A stretch of 64,000 nt of DNA from Pseudomonas poae (GCA_004000515.1 CP034537.1:2356001-2420000); one strand, 5' to 3'. Positions 1-11,100 are shown, numbered from the stretch's first letter. The notes: generated by a model not told the origin, from the sequence alone. A program made the numbers and translations.

Positions 1-1
1 T

Positions 2-427
2 GCCCTGCAACTGCCGATCAACGCGCCACGGGTGACCGTCAACAACGGCAACCAGGACGGCGCGATGAACGTCGGCAAGACCAGCAGCGGCGTGAACTAC
101 CAGCCGAGCCGCCTGGAGCCACGGGAAGAACCGCAGGCCGCACGCTACAGCCAATCGGCGCTGTCGGGCAGCACCCAGCAGGCGAAGATCCAGCGCGAGC
201 AGAACTTCAAGCAAGCCGGTGACTTGTACCGCTCCTACAGCAAGAAAGAGCGCCAGGACTTGATCGACAACTTCGGCGGCTCCCTGGCCACCACCGACGA
301 CGAGAGCAAGCACATCATTCTGTCGTTCCTCTACAAGGCTGACCCGGAGTACGGCACTGGCGTGGCCAAGGTTGCCAAGGGTGATCTGGCGCGCGTGAAG
401 GCGCTGGCGGAAAAGCTGACTGAGTAA
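2..427 (+). CDS. katB: Catalase, C-terminal part (cut by window edge)
   Basis: The frame is open from the first bases of the window and ends in TAA after 141 residues, so only the C-terminal end of a heme catalase is present. The stretch LQLPINAPRVTVNNGNQDG followed by an alanine/glutamate-rich helical tail is typical of Pseudomonas KatB-type clade catalases, which convert hydrogen peroxide to water and oxygen. The heme-binding and catalytic residues lie outside the window. The next gene is an exported ankyrin protein 57 bp downstream, which is the katB-ankB arrangement described in P. aeruginosa; that pairing is why I use the katB symbol. The catalase call is strong, the paralogue assignment moderate. 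Confidence 0.85.
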   Translation, partial: ALQLPINAPRVTVNNGNQDGAMNVGKTSSGVNYQPSRLEPREEPQAARYSQSALSGSTQQAKIQREQNFKQAGDLYRSYSKKERQDLIDNFGGSLATTDDESKHIILSFLYKADPEYGTGVAKVAKGDLARVKALAEKLTE

Positions 428-484
428 CGTTGGTTCCGGTCGGCGCCCTCAAGCGGGGCGTCGGCCTTTGGCAGGAGAAAACCC

Positions 485-1024
485 ATGCGTATTGCTATCG
501 GTCTGTTAATGGTCATGCTGGCCTTTGTTGTCCGTGCCGAGCCGCCCGAGCCTGTGGCGCTCAAGGCCCAGTTGCAGGACTACTATTTCGATGCCGCCCG
601 CCGTGGCGACCTCGACATGCTCAACACCTTTATCGACTCCGGCTACAGCCTCAACACCCAGGACGACAAGGGCTACACCGCGCTAATTTTGGCGGCCTAC
701 CACGGCCAGGGCGCGTTCGTGGAGCGCCTGCTCAACGCCGGTGCAGACGCCTGCGTACAGGACAAGCGCGGTAACACTGCACTGATGGGGGCGATCTTCA
801 AAGGCGAGCTTAAAATCGCCCAGCGGCTTCTGGCCACCGACTGCAACCCCGACCAGCGCAACGGTGCCGGGCAGACAGCCGCCATGTACGCCGGGCTGTT
901 CAAACGTGTCGAGTTGCTGGATGAGTTGAAGGCCAAGGGCGCTGACCTCAACGCCGAAGACCCGATCGGCAACAGCGCATCACGATTGGCCAGTGGTGAA
1001 ATCCGGACCCCGGCGCCGCGCTGA
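485..1024 (+). CDS. ankB: Exported ankyrin-repeat protein AnkB
   Basis: This 179-residue protein begins with a signal peptide (MRIAIGLLMVMLAFVVRA, probable cleavage before EPPE) and then has about four ankyrin repeats between residues 30 and 165, with the usual G-T/Y-A-L-x-A-A and GAD-type turns (for example GYTALILAAYHG). The ATG has a good AGGAGA site 6 bp upstream. In P. aeruginosa the ankyrin protein next to katB is anchored in the periplasm and is needed for full KatB catalase activity, so the likely role here is supporting or protecting the periplasmic catalase. Same strand and short spacing suggest co-transcription with katB. The exact partner is inferred from the family. Confidence 0.85.
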   Translation: MRIAIGLLMVMLAFVVRAEPPEPVALKAQLQDYYFDAARRGDLDMLNTFIDSGYSLNTQDDKGYTALILAAYHGQGAFVERLLNAGADACVQDKRGNTALMGAIFKGELKIAQRLLATDCNPDQRNGAGQTAAMYAGLFKRVELLDELKAKGADLNAEDPIGNSASRLASGEIRTPAPR

Positions 1025-1059
1025 GCTATCATCGCGGTTTTTCGGTTGGAGGTTCTCAA

Positions 1060-2427
1060 ATGGCAAAGGCCAAGCGCATGTACGGCTGCACGGAGTGCGG
1101 CGCGACCTTTCCCAAGTGGGCCGGCCAGTGCACCGAATGCGGTGCGTGGAACACGCTGACTGAAACCATGATTGAAAGCGGTGGCGCCGCAGCCCCCACT
1201 GGTCGGGCTGGCTGGACCGGGCAGCAAGCGCAGATCAAGACACTGGCTGAGGTCAGCGTCGAAGAAATCCCACGGTTTTCCACCGCCTCCGGTGAGTTGG
1301 ACCGTGTGCTCGGTGGCGGCTTGGTGGACGGCTCGGTGGTGTTGATCGGCGGTGATCCCGGCATCGGTAAGTCGACGATCCTGTTGCAAACCCTATGCAG
1401 CATTGCCAGCCGCATGCCGGCGCTGTATGTCACGGGCGAAGAATCCCAGCAGCAAGTGGCCATGCGCGCCCGACGCCTGGGGTTGCCTCAGGACCAACTG
1501 CGGGTCATGACCGAAACCTGCATCGAAAGCATCATCGCCACGGCGCGTATCGAAAAGCCCAAGGTCATGGTGATCGACTCGATCCAGACGATTTTCACCG
1601 AGCAACTGCAGTCGGCGCCGGGCGGTGTGTCCCAGGTGCGGGAGAGTGCGGCGCTGCTGGTGCGTTATGCCAAGCAGAGCGGCACAGCGATCTTCCTGGT
1701 GGGCCATGTGACCAAAGAGGGCGCGCTGGCCGGGCCGCGAGTGCTGGAGCATATGGTCGACACCGTGTTGTATTTCGAGGGCGAGTCCGACGGTCGCCTG
1801 CGTTTGTTGCGGGCGGTGAAGAACCGTTTCGGCGCAGTCAATGAGTTGGGCGTATTCGCCATGACTGACCGGGGGCTGAAAGAAGTCTCCAACCCATCGG
1901 CGATTTTCCTCACCCGTGCCCAGGAAGAAGTCCCAGGCAGTGTGGTGATGGCGACGTGGGAAGGCACTCGGCCGATGCTGGTGGAAGTGCAAGCGCTGGT
2001 GGATGACAGCCATTTGGCCAACCCACGGCGTGTCACCTTGGGCCTGGATCAGAACCGCCTGGCGATGTTGCTGGCGGTATTGCACCGTCATGGCGGCATT
2101 CCGACCCACGACCAGGACGTGTTCCTTAACGTGGTGGGCGGGGTCAAGGTGCTGGAGACAGCGTCGGACCTGGCGTTGATGGCGGCGGTGATGTCCAGCT
2201 TGCGTAACCGGCCATTGCCGCATGACTTGCTGGTGTTTGGTGAGGTGGGGCTGTCGGGTGAAGTGCGTCCGGTGCCGAGTGGCCAGGAGCGGCTGAAGGA
2301 AGCCGCGAAGCACGGCTTCAAGCGCGCCATCGTGCCTAAAGGCAATGCGCCGAAGGAGTCGCCGCCAGGCATTCAGATTATCGGGGTGACGCGCTTGGAA
2401 CAGGCGTTGGATGCGCTGTTCGAGTAA
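1060..2427 (+). CDS. radA: DNA repair protein RadA (Sms)
   Basis: A full-length 455-residue RadA. It has an N-terminal C4 zinc finger (Cys10, Cys13, Cys24, Cys27), a RecA-like ATPase core with Walker A GGDPGIGKST at about residues 97-106, the RadA-specific KNRFG motif near residue 257, and a C-terminal Lon-like substrate-binding domain. RadA is a DnaB-like branch-migration helicase that processes recombination intermediates with RecA. The start ATG is preceded by GGAGG. It follows ankB by 35 bp and is intact in this sequence, unlike many of its neighbours. Confidence 0.97.
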   Translation: MAKAKRMYGCTECGATFPKWAGQCTECGAWNTLTETMIESGGAAAPTGRAGWTGQQAQIKTLAEVSVEEIPRFSTASGELDRVLGGGLVDGSVVLIGGDPGIGKSTILLQTLCSIASRMPALYVTGEESQQQVAMRARRLGLPQDQLRVMTETCIESIIATARIEKPKVMVIDSIQTIFTEQLQSAPGGVSQVRESAALLVRYAKQSGTAIFLVGHVTKEGALAGPRVLEHMVDTVLYFEGESDGRLRLLRAVKNRFGAVNELGVFAMTDRGLKEVSNPSAIFLTRAQEEVPGSVVMATWEGTRPMLVEVQALVDDSHLANPRRVTLGLDQNRLAMLLAVLHRHGGIPTHDQDVFLNVVGGVKVLETASDLALMAAVMSSLRNRPLPHDLLVFGEVGLSGEVRPVPSGQERLKEAAKHGFKRAIVPKGNAPKESPPGIQIIGVTRLEQALDALFE

Positions 2428-2447
2428 TCAGCAACGCCACAAAACCA

Positions 2448-2539
2448 ATGTGGGAGCGGGCTTGCTCGCGAAGGCTGTCTATCAGTTGATACATGAGCCG
2501 ACTGACACACCGCCTTCGCGAGCAAGCCCGCTCCCACAT
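2448..2539. repeat. REP pair, 'GCGGGCTTGCTCGCGA' type
   Basis: Two inverted copies of a ~30 bp REP sequence face each other across a ~35 bp centre (TGTGGGAGCGGGCTTGCTCG at 2449 and its complement ending at 2539). It lies between the convergent radA and PilZ genes, where such hairpins commonly stabilise mRNA ends. The form is typical of fluorescens-group Pseudomonas. Confidence 0.9.
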
Positions 2540-2556
2540 TTGAACTGTGTTGACGG

Positions 2557-2925
2557 CTATATCTCCAGCAATGCCGCCAACTCGCGATGCAACTCCTCCT
2601 CATCCCCAAGATTCAACTCGACAAAGCGCCGCAAATAACTGATCGAGTCCAGGTCGATGTGCTGGCACACGAACCCCAACTGCCCATGATCCTCATGAGT
2701 CAGCCGCACTTGCATCTTGATATGGGCCTTAGCGTCCAGGCGTATGTCCACATCAAACGGCAGCGCCTTATTGCCTTTCCAGTCTTCGGGCCGTTGCACC
2801 AACAACCCCTTTAGCGACAAATCCACCAATTGCACCGGCCATTCGCGACCGTTTTGCCGAAGTTCGGTCTTGGCGTCAAAGGCGATCCTGCGGAAACGGC
2901 GGCGGTCAGATGGTTGTTCGGTCAT
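2557..2925 (-). CDS. PilZ-domain protein (probable c-di-GMP receptor)
   Basis: A 122-residue single-domain PilZ protein. It carries the two c-di-GMP contact motifs of the family: an arginine cluster near the N-terminus (RRRFRR, residues 8-13) and DLSLKG (about residues 36-41, the D/NxSxxG element). Such proteins bind cyclic di-GMP and alter partner proteins in motility or polysaccharide export. The start ATG has AGAGGG upstream. It is transcribed alone, convergent with radA; no partner is visible nearby. Confidence 0.88.
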   Translation of the reverse strand: MTEQPSDRRRFRRIAFDAKTELRQNGREWPVQLVDLSLKGLLVQRPEDWKGNKALPFDVDIRLDAKAHIKMQVRLTHEDHGQLGFVCQHIDLDSISYLRRFVELNLGDEEELHRELAALLEI

Positions 2926-3099
2926 GGTGGAACCCTCTGTGGATAAGGGAATTGTAGCGCCGAGCCATCATTGGGCCTTTATTTCTGCTTTTTTTGCCCG
3001 CAGAAGGCTCTAGACCAACGTAGGGGGGTGGCCTTTGAGGCCAACAGCGCTAAACTCGGAACGGCTGTCCTTTCTGTCCACCCTGGCTGGAATATAAAA

Positions 3100-5165
3100 A
3101 TGAAAAATAATAATAGCCTGCTACGCCACCTACCCTGGCTGGTGCTGGCAATCGTAGGAGCGTGCGCCCTTGGCGTAGTGGCCTTGCGCCGCGGCGAGGC
3201 GATCAACGCCTTGTGGATTGTGGTCGCTGCTGTGGCCATCTACCTGGTTGCTTACCGCTACTACAGCCTGTTCATCGCTAATAATGTGATGCAACTCGAT
3301 CCACGGCGGGCCACCCCGCAGTGATCAACAACGACGGTCTGGACTATGTGCCGACCAACAAACACATCCTTTTCGGTCACCACTTTGCGGCGATTGCCGG
3401 TGCAGGCCCCTTGGTTGGCCCGGTACTGGCGGCGCAAATGGGCTACCTGCCCGGCACGCTCTGGCTGATTGCCGGCGTGGTGCTGGCCGGTGCGGTGCAG
3501 GACTTCATGGTCCTGTTCCTGTCCACGCGTCGTAACGGCCGTTCCCTGGGGGATATGGTCCGTGAAGAGATGGGCCGCATTCCGGGGACCATCGCGCTGT
3601 TCGGCTGCTTCCTGATCATGATCATCATCCTCGCGGTGCTGGCGCTGATCGTGGTCAAGGCCCTGGCCGAGAGCCCGTGGGGCATTTTCACGGTGATGGC
3701 GACTATCCCGATCGCGATGTTCATGGGCATCTACATGCGCTACATCCGCCCGGGCCGCATCGGTGAAATCTCGATCATCGGCGTGCTGTTGCTGCTGGGT
3801 TCGATCTGGCTGGGCGGGCAGATTGCCGCTGACCCGGTGTGGGCCAAGGCCTTTACCTTCACCGGCATTCAAATCACCTGGATGCTGATCGGCTACGGTT
3901 TTGTCGCAGCGGTACTGCCGGTGTGGCTGATCCTCGCGCCACGTGACTACCTGTCTACCTTCCTGAAAATCGGCACCATCATTGCCCTGGCCATCGGCAT
4001 CCTGGTCACCATGCCAGAGCTGAAAATGCCGGCACTGACCCAGTTCATCGACGGCACTGGCCCGGTGTGGAAGGGCGGTCTGTTCCCGTTCCTGTTCATC
4101 ACCATCGCCTGTGGCGCGGTGTCGGGTTTCCATGCGCTGATCTCGTCGGGCACCACGCCCAAGCTGCTGGATAACGAAACCAACGCTCGCTACATCGGTT
4201 ACGGCGGCATGTTGATGGAGTCGTTCGTGGCCATCATGGCGATGGTTGCCGCTTCGGTCATCGAGCCTGGCGTGTACTTCGCCATGAACAGCCCGGCCGC
4301 CGTGGTGGGTGGTGATGTGGTGGCTGTAGCGCAAACTGTCAGCAGTTGGGGGTTTGCGATTACGCCAGAGGCGCTGCAAGCCGTGGCCCATGACATTGGT
4401 GAAACCACCATCCTGGCCCGTGCCGGCGGTGCACCGACCTTGGCGGTGGGTATCGCGCAGATCCTGCACAGTGTGCTGCCGGGTGAAAACACCATGGCGT
4501 TCTGGTACCACTTTGCGATCCTCTTCGAAGCGCTGTTCATCCTGACGGCGGTTGACGCCGGTACCCGTGCCGGTCGCTTCATGCTGCAAGACCTGCTCGG
4601 CTCCTTCGTGCCATCGCTCAAACGCACTGAGTCGTGGACCGCCAACCTGATCGCGACCGCCGGCTGCGTGGCGATGTGGGGTTACCTGCTGTACCAAGGC
4701 GTGATCGACCCTCTGGGTGGCATCAACACCTTGTGGCCGCTGTTCGGTATCTCCAACCAGATGCTGGCAGGTATCGCGCTGATGTTGGCCACCGTTGTGC
4801 TGATCAAAATGAAGCGCCAGCGCTACATCTGGGTGACCATGCTGCCAGCGGTTTGGCTGCTGATCTGCACCACCACTGCGGGCTTCATCAAGCTGTTCGA
4901 CGCCAACCCGGCGGTCGGCTTCCTGTCCCTGGCCAAGAAGTACAGCGATGCCCTGGCCAACGGCCAGATCCTGGCCCCGGCCAAGAACATCGATCAGATG
5001 CAGCACGTGATCTACAACGCCTACACCAACGCAACGCTGACGGCGCTGTTCCTGTTCGTGGTATTCAGCATCCTGTTCTATGCGCTCAAGGTCGGCGTCG
5101 CCGCCTGGGGCAACAAAGAGCGTACGGATAAAGAAGCTCCGTTCCAGGCCGTACCTGACGCTTGA
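3100..5165 (+). CDS. cstA: Carbon starvation protein CstA (frame broken once)
   Basis: A pyruvate/peptide transporter of the CstA family with many membrane segments. Residues 1-74 read in one frame (MKNNNSLLRHLPWLVLAIVG, first membrane helix) and the remainder, beginning at INNDGLDYVPTNKHILFGHH, in the next frame. The slip is at about 3318, where CCG CAG TGA replaces an expected CCG GCA GTG ATC: one G is missing. With that base restored the protein is 688 residues, the normal family length. It is followed after 15 bp by a YbdD-type small protein, the usual CstA partner that is needed for transport. The break is most likely a sequencing error. The 174 bp upstream of the start hold no other gene. 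Confidence 0.93.
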
Positions 5166-5180
5166 TCGAGGATTGCAGCC

Positions 5181-5378
5181 ATGTTCAATGACATCAGTCG
5201 CCTCGGTAAATACCTCGGTCAGGCCGCGCGCCTGATGGTCGGCATGCCCGACTACGACACCTACGTCGAGCATATGCAAACCAAACACCCGGACAAGCCG
5301 ATGATGGACTACAAGGCGTTCTTCCGGGAACGCCAGGAAGCCCGTTACGGTGGCAAGGGTGGGCCTAAGTGCTGTTGA
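5181..5378 (+). CDS. YbdD/YjiX family small protein
   Basis: This 65-residue protein belongs to the YbdD/YjiX (DUF466) family: it has the conserved [21 protein letters not shown] and ends in a KCC tail. Homologues are encoded directly after cstA-type genes and act with CstA/BtsT in pyruvate uptake. A GAGGA ribosome site lies 8 bp before the ATG, and cstA ends 15 bp upstream, so the two are almost certainly one operon. Confidence 0.92.
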   Translation: MFNDISRLGKYLGQAARLMVGMPDYDTYVEHMQTKHPDKPMMDYKAFFRERQEARYGGKGGPKCC

Positions 5379-5403
5379 ATTAACGCAATGCCCTGTGGGG
5401 CAG

Positions 5404-5511
5404 TTTGGGAGCTGGCTTGCCTGCGATAGCATCACTGCGGTGTAACTGATACACCGAGGTGTCTGCATCGCGGGCAAGCCCGGCTCCCACACAAGCCCGC
5501 TCCCACATTTG
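5404..5511. repeat. REP cluster, mixed types
   Basis: An inverted pair (GGGAGCTGGCTTGCCTGCGA and GCGGGCAAGCCCGGCTCCCA) is followed immediately by a further partial copy (AAGCCCGCTCCCACATTT). The cluster sits between the YbdD-type gene and the G3E GTPase gene. Confidence 0.88.
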
Positions 5512-5539
5512 TTTTTGTATTCCTTCAGGAGAATTTCTT

Positions 5540-6500
5540 TTGTCCTCTCCCATTCCCGTCACCATCCTCAGCGGCTTCCTCGGCGCCGGCAAAACCACCT
5601 TGCTGCGCCACCTGCTCAAGGCCGAGCACGGCCTGAAAATCGCCGTGATCGAAAACGAATTCAGCGACGCCGGTATCGATACCCAACTGTTGGGCGATGA
5701 GCCGGTGCAAGTCATGACCCTGTCCAACGGCTGCGTGTGCTGCACCATCCACACCGACCTGACCAAAGCCCTGTACCTGCTGCTCGAGCGCCTGGACAGC
5801 GGCGAAATCGCCTTCGACCGCCTGGTGATCGAGACCACCGGCCTGGCCGACCCGGCGCCTGTAGCGCAAACCTTTTTCATCGACGAGGAACTGCGCGAGC
5901 GCTACATCCTCGACGGCATCATCACCCTGGTAGACGCGGCTCACGCCGAACACCACCTGACCCAGACCATCGCCCAGGCCCAGATCGGCTTTTGCCGACC
6001 GCTTGCTGGTGAGCAAGCGTGACCTGGTGGATGACGCCACCTTCGACGCCCTCAGCGAGCGGCTGACCCGTATCAACCGTCGCGCGCCGATTCGAGTAGT
6101 CGATCACGGCACTATCGACCTGGCTGAACTGCTCGATGTGCGCGGCTTTAACCTCAATGCCGGTATGAGCCTGCGCCCGGTGAGTGCAGCGCCGTCTATC
6201 GACCGCATCTCCAGCCTGGTGCTGCGCACCGACCAGCCGCTGGATATCGACCGACTCAGCGAGTTCATGAACGAGTTGCTGGAAGATCATGGCAAGCAAC
6301 TGCTGCGCTACAAAGGCGTGCTGAATATTGCCGGGGAAGATCGGCGCATGGTGTTTCAGGGTGTGCTGAAGCTCTACGGTTTCGATTGGGATACGGAGTG
6401 GGCCGAGGGCGAGGCGCGGGAGAGTGTGATTGTGTTTATTGCCGATGAGTTGCCGGAAGACAAGATTCGCGAGGGCTTTGCTCGCGTCTACCAATCCTGA
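5540..6500 (+). CDS. G3E-family GTPase, CobW/YjiA type (frame broken once)
   Basis: A metal-chaperone GTPase of the CobW/YjiA/COG0523 group. It has a P-loop GFLGAGKT at about residues 13-20, the metal-binding CxCC motif (GCVCCTI near residue 64), an ETTG switch region and an SKRD guanine-specificity motif; the C-terminal CobW domain follows. The best start is TTG at 5540, which has AGGAG 8 bp upstream. A TTTT run at 5990-5993 should be TTT (expected IGFADRLLVSKRD); the extra T breaks the frame. Corrected length is 319 residues, normal for the family. Its position after cstA-ybdD matches the yjiA-yjiX-btsT neighbourhood of enterobacteria. Confidence 0.92.
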
Positions 6501-6518
6501 CTTGAAATCCGATCCACT

Positions 6519-6608
6519 GTGGGAGCTGGCTTGCCTGCGATAGCGGTGCATCAGGCACTGATGGGCTAACTGAAAGTCAGCTATCGCAGGCAAGCCAGCT
6601 CCCACATT
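6519..6608. repeat. REP pair, 'GGGAGCTGGCTTGCCTGCGA' type
   Basis: Near-perfect inverted REP copies flank a ~38 bp centre between the convergent GTPase and glyA genes. It would fold into a long stem-loop in RNA from either strand. Confidence 0.9.
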
Positions 6609-6648
6609 TGATTGCATTTCATAATGAGGAAGCAGTGTTTTCAGGCAC

Positions 6649-6676
6649 AAAAAGCCCGGCTCTAGAGCCGGGCTTT
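6649..6676. terminator. Bidirectional rho-independent terminator
   Basis: AAAAAGCCCGGCTC - TA - GAGCCGGGCTTTT forms a GC-rich hairpin with A and T tracts on both sides. It ends glyA on the minus strand and can also stop read-through from the plus-strand GTPase gene. Confidence 0.92.
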
Positions 6677-6693
6677 TCATTCGCTAACTGCAA

Positions 6694-7947
6694 TCAAGCG
6701 CCGTACACCGGCAGCTTTTTGCAGATGGCCTTGACCTTCTCACGTACCGCGTCGATCACGGCTTCGTTGTTCAGGTCTGCCAGGATGTCGCAGATCCAGC
6801 CAGCCAGTTCCTTGCACTCTGCTTCCTTGAAGCCACGAGTGGTCACAGCCGGGGTGCCGAAGCGCAGGCCCGAAGTGACGAACGGCGAACGTGGATCGTT
6901 CGGCACGGAGTTTTTGTTCACGGTGATGAAGGCTTTGCCCAAGGCAGCGTCAGCATCTTTACCGGAAATGTCCTGCTTGATCAGTGACAGCAGGAACAGG
7001 TGGTTTTCAGTACCGCCGGACACCACGTCAAAGCCGCGCTCGATGAACACGCTGGCCATGGTCTGGGCGTTCTTGACCACTTGTTGCTGGTAAGTCTTGA
7101 ACTCAGGCTGCAGCGCTTCCTTGAAGCAGATCGCTTTAGCGGCAATCACGTGCTCCAGCGGGCCACCTTGGGCGCCTGGGAATACGGCAGAGTTCAGCTT
7201 CTTCTCGATGTCGGCATTGGCGCGAGCCAGGATCAGGCCGCCACGTGGACCGCGCAGGGTCTTGTGGGTGGTGGTGGTCACCACGTCAGCGAAAGGCACC
7301 GGGTTCGGGTAGACGCCAGCGGCGACCAGACCGGCTACGTGAGCCATGTCGACGAACAGGTAGGCGCCAACCTTGTCGGCGATAGCGCGGAAACGTGGGA
7401 AATCCAGGATCTGCGAATAGGCAGAGAAACCGGCCACGATCATTTTTGGCTTGTGTTCAACCGCCAGGCGCTCGACTTCGTCGTAGTCGATCAGGCCGTT
7501 GGCATCGATACCGTATTGAACGGCGTTGTACAGCTTGCCGGAGGAGGAAACGCTGGCGCCGTGGGTCAGGTGACCGCCGTGGGCCAGGCTCATGCCCAGG
7601 ATGGTGTCGCCGCCTTGCAGCAGGGCCAGGTACACGGCGCTGTTGGCTTGGGAACCGGCGTGCGGCTGGACGTTGGCGTAATCGGCGCCGAACAGTTCTT
7701 TTGCACGGTCGATGGCCAGTTGCTCAACCACGTCGACGTACTCGCAACCGCCGTAGTAGCGCTTGCCTGGGTAGCCTTCGGCGTACTTGTTGGTCAGAAC
7801 CGAACCTTGAGCCTCCATGACGGCTGGGCTGGTGTAGTTTTCCGAAGCGATCAGTTCAATGTGCTCTTCCTGGCGCACGGCTTCTTGCTGCATGGCAGCG
7901 AAGAGATCGGCGTCGTACTTGGCAATAGTCAAATCACGGCTGAACAT
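6694..7947 (-). CDS. glyA: Serine hydroxymethyltransferase
   Basis: A 417-residue pyridoxal-phosphate enzyme that interconverts serine and glycine while charging tetrahydrofolate with a one-carbon unit. Visible landmarks are [18 protein letters not shown] near the N-terminus, the cofactor lysine in the [15 protein letters not shown] motif, and the family's C-terminal folate domain. I use the ATG at 7947 ([16 protein letters not shown]) because GAGGA precedes it at the right distance; a TTG 12 bp further upstream is in frame but would place that site inside the gene. It is intact and ends at a strong terminator. No regulatory element was recognised in the ~110 bp upstream. Confidence 0.97.
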   Translation of the reverse strand: MFSRDLTIAKYDADLFAAMQQEAVRQEEHIELIASENYTSPAVMEAQGSVLTNKYAEGYPGKRYYGGCEYVDVVEQLAIDRAKELFGADYANVQPHAGSQANSAVYLALLQGGDTILGMSLAHGGHLTHGASVSSSGKLYNAVQYGIDANGLIDYDEVERLAVEHKPKMIVAGFSAYSQILDFPRFRAIADKVGAYLFVDMAHVAGLVAAGVYPNPVPFADVVTTTTHKTLRGPRGGLILARANADIEKKLNSAVFPGAQGGPLEHVIAAKAICFKEALQPEFKTYQQQVVKNAQTMASVFIERGFDVVSGGTENHLFLLSLIKQDISGKDADAALGKAFITVNKNSVPNDPRSPFVTSGLRFGTPAVTTRGFKEAECKELAGWICDILADLNNEAVIDAVREKVKAICKKLPVYGA

Positions 7948-8078
7948 GGCGGTCCTCAAGGATCGGGGGCAGAAAAGGAGGGCATTCTAACCCAATGGGT
8001 TTTAGATGGCATATGAAAGGACATCATGTCGCGGACAAGTGGGATTCACTTGGGGATGAATGGTGCCTGTGATGGCCA

Positions 8079-8153
8079 TATCGCGGGCAAGCCCGGCTCC
8101 CACATTTTGATCTGTGAACCCATTCGAATGTGGGAGCTGGCTTGCCTGCGATG
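8079..8153. repeat. REP pair, mixed types
   Basis: ATCGCGGGCAAGCCCGGCTC faces GGGAGCTGGCTTGCCTGCGA across a short spacer that itself contains matched CATTTTG/CGAATG arms. It separates glyA from the downstream end of the signalling gene. Confidence 0.88.
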
Positions 8154-8178
8154 AGGCCGTCAGCCCCACAGCTGAAAC

Positions 8179-11100
8179 TCAGTCGAACATGAACAGCGCA
8201 TCATTGCTGAACTGCGCCTCAAACCGATTCGCTGGCATCGGCCGCCCAAACAGGTAGCCCTGCACCTCGTCGCAGCCATGCTCGCGCAGAAAGTCCAACT
8301 GCTCATGGTTTCCACGCCTTCGGCGATTACCGCCAGGTTCAGGCTGTGGGCCATGGCGATTATGGCGCGGGCGATCTGTGCGTCCTGCTCGCCGGACGGT
8401 AGGCCGTCGACGAAGGTGCGGTCGATCTTCAGCACATCGATGGGGAATTGCTTGAGGTAGTTGAGCGACGAATAACCGGTGCCAAAGTCGTCTACGGCGA
8501 TGCTCAGGCCCAGGTTTTTCAAGCTGTCGAGGATATGCATGGCCTCGTTGACTTCACGCATCAGGATACTTTCTGTCAGCTCAAGCTCCAGGCACGCCGG
8601 CGGCAGGCCAGTGTCCTTGAGGATGGTGGCGATGCGCGTACCCAGTTGGCCGTCGGAGAACTGCCGCGCGGAGATGTTCACCGAGACTTTCGGCACGCGC
8701 ACCTTGTTCTGGTGCCAGGTCTTGAGCTGACGGCAGGCTTCGCTGATCACCCAGTCGCCCACGTCCACCACCAGGCCCAACTCCTCCAACACTGGGATGA
8801 AGTCTCCTGGCGGCACCAGGCCGCGTCGCGGATGGCGCCAGCGCAGCAGGGCTTCAGCGCCCGTCAGGCGTTTGCCGTCACCACTGAACTGCGGCTGGTA
8901 ATAAAGCACGAATTCGTTTTGGTCCAGGGCGTGGCGCAGGTCGCTTTCCAGCTCCAGGCGTTCCAGGGCGCTGGCGTTCATGTCGGCCTGGTAGAACTGG
9001 AAGTTGTTCTTGCCGCGCTCCTTGGCGTGATACATCGCGGTGTCGGCGTTTTTCATCAACTGGCTCAGCTCGTTGCCGTCCTGAGGGCTGAGGGCGATGC
9101 CGATACTCGCGGTCACGAAGAACTCGCGGCCTTCCAGCACGAAGGGCTTCACGAGGCTGGCGAGAATCTGTTCGGCCACATGAATCGCACGGTTCAACGC
9201 CAGTTCGCGGTTGACCCGCGGTTGCAGGAGCAAAGTGAATTCGTCACCGCCCATGCGCGCCACGGTGTCGTCTTCGGCCACGCAGCCCAGCAGGCGGGTG
9301 GCCATTTCCTTGAGCATGCGGTCGCCGGCCGCGTGGCCCAGGGAGTCGTTGATCGGCTTGAAACGGTCGAGGTCGAGAAACATCAGCACCACCCACGACT
9401 TCTGGCGGTCGGCGGCCTGCAGCGCGGTATGCAGCCGGTCCTGGAACAGCGTGCGGTTTGGCAAGTGGGTCAGGGCGTCGTAGTAGGCCAGGCGGTGGAT
9501 ACGCTGTTCGCTGGCCTTGCGCTCGCTGATATCACTGAAGAAGCACACGTAGCTGGCCAAGTCGCCTTCGTCGTCGAACACGGCGGTAATGCCGACCCAG
9601 GCCGGGTAATGCTCGCCGTTGCGGCGCTTGAGCCACACCTCGCCTTCCCAGGTGCTGTGCTGGTGCAATTGCTTGAGCACGTAACGCAGGTGAGCTTCCT
9701 GCTGTTCATCGACGGTGAGCAGGTTGGGCAACTGATCCAGTACATCGGCGACCGCGTAGCCGCTGACCCGGCTGAATGCCTCGTTGGCCTGCACGATATA
9801 GCCCGCCGGGTCGGTGATCAGGATCGCCGACGTGGAGTGCTCGAATACCGTGGCCGCCATGCGCAGGTCTTTTTTCGGCGCGGCGCTGCTGGCTGACGTC
9901 GCGGCCCACACCGAGGACGCCTTCAAAGGCACCGTGTTCGTCCCACACCAGCACCAGGCGCAGTTCGATCGGCACTTTGCGGCCATCGGCGCGCAGGCAG
10001 TCGAACAGGAACAACTGGGTCTGTACTTCATCGCGCAGCTTGTTCAGCGCCTCGGTATCGCCCAGTGCACGGCTGACCTGTTCCACCAGGCTGTAGATGC
10101 CGGTTAACTGCTGCGGGTTGGCGATGATCGATTGCCAGCCGTTCTTGAACACCCAGTCCACGTCGTAACCCAGTACGGCATTGACCGACGGGCTGATGTA
10201 GTTGAGAGCCAACTGGCTGTCGGTGGAGCAGATGACGTCGCTGATGCTTTCGGCCAGCATGCGGTAGCGCTGTTCGCTGTCACGCAGGGACTCGCTGGCT
10301 TCGATCTGGTCGGTGATGTCCTTGGCCACGCCGATGATCCGGGTGACCACGGCGGTCTTGTCCCGGGCCAGGGCCTGTTCGCGGATATCAAAGCGGCGCC
10401 ATTGGTTGTTACGGTGGCGAAAGCGCAACTGGCACTGCAATTGGGTGGTGTAGCCGATCTGGCGTTGCTGCTGGCGTAAATCGTGGTAGTGCTCGGCGTC
10501 TTCGGGGTGTAGCAGGATTTCCCAGAAGTACTCGCCCATTTGCTGCAGCTCGGCTTTGTTATAGCCGAGGGTGTGGCCCAAGTGATGGTTGCTGAAAATC
10601 ATGCGCTGGCTGATCACGTCCTGCACATACAGGTGGTCGGGCACGGTACGCACCACGTCGGACCAGAAACTTTCACGCTCCACCAGCGACAACTCGATCA
10701 GCTTGCGGCTGGTGATATCGCTGATGCTGAGGATCACGGCCTTGGCGTCATCCTGCTGCTCGGGCAGGCGCATCACCAGCCACAGGTATTGATCGTTGCC
10801 GGCCACATCCTTGAGCTGGATCTCCAGCTCAAGCTGGTTCTGTTAGGTCAGGACGGCTTCCAGTATCTGGTAGCCGATAGAGGTGGCGTTGCGCGGGCAG
10901 TCATCGATCAGACGCTCCCAGGCTTCTTCGCAAGAGCCCACGTTCAGCAGGCGCACGGCAACCTGGTTGACCTCGGTAATGCGCAGTTCCTTGAGCAGTT
11001 GCTGGCGTTCGGCGGGGTTGTCTTGCAGCCAGGCGTGCAGTTGCGCGCGCGTTTCCAGTTGGGCCTTGGCGAAAAACGCCTTGAGCCCCGACAGGTCCAG

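Noticed and set aside
2971..3099. Longer N-terminus for CstA from 2971
   Set aside because: The conserved CstA N-terminus begins at MKNNNSLLRHL (3100); the 43 upstream codons do not resemble the family.
3261..5492. 743-codon minus-strand open frame opposite cstA
   Set aside because: It is the antisense of a GC-rich membrane-protein gene, rich in His, Arg and Gln, with no family pattern or ribosome site. A shadow of cstA.
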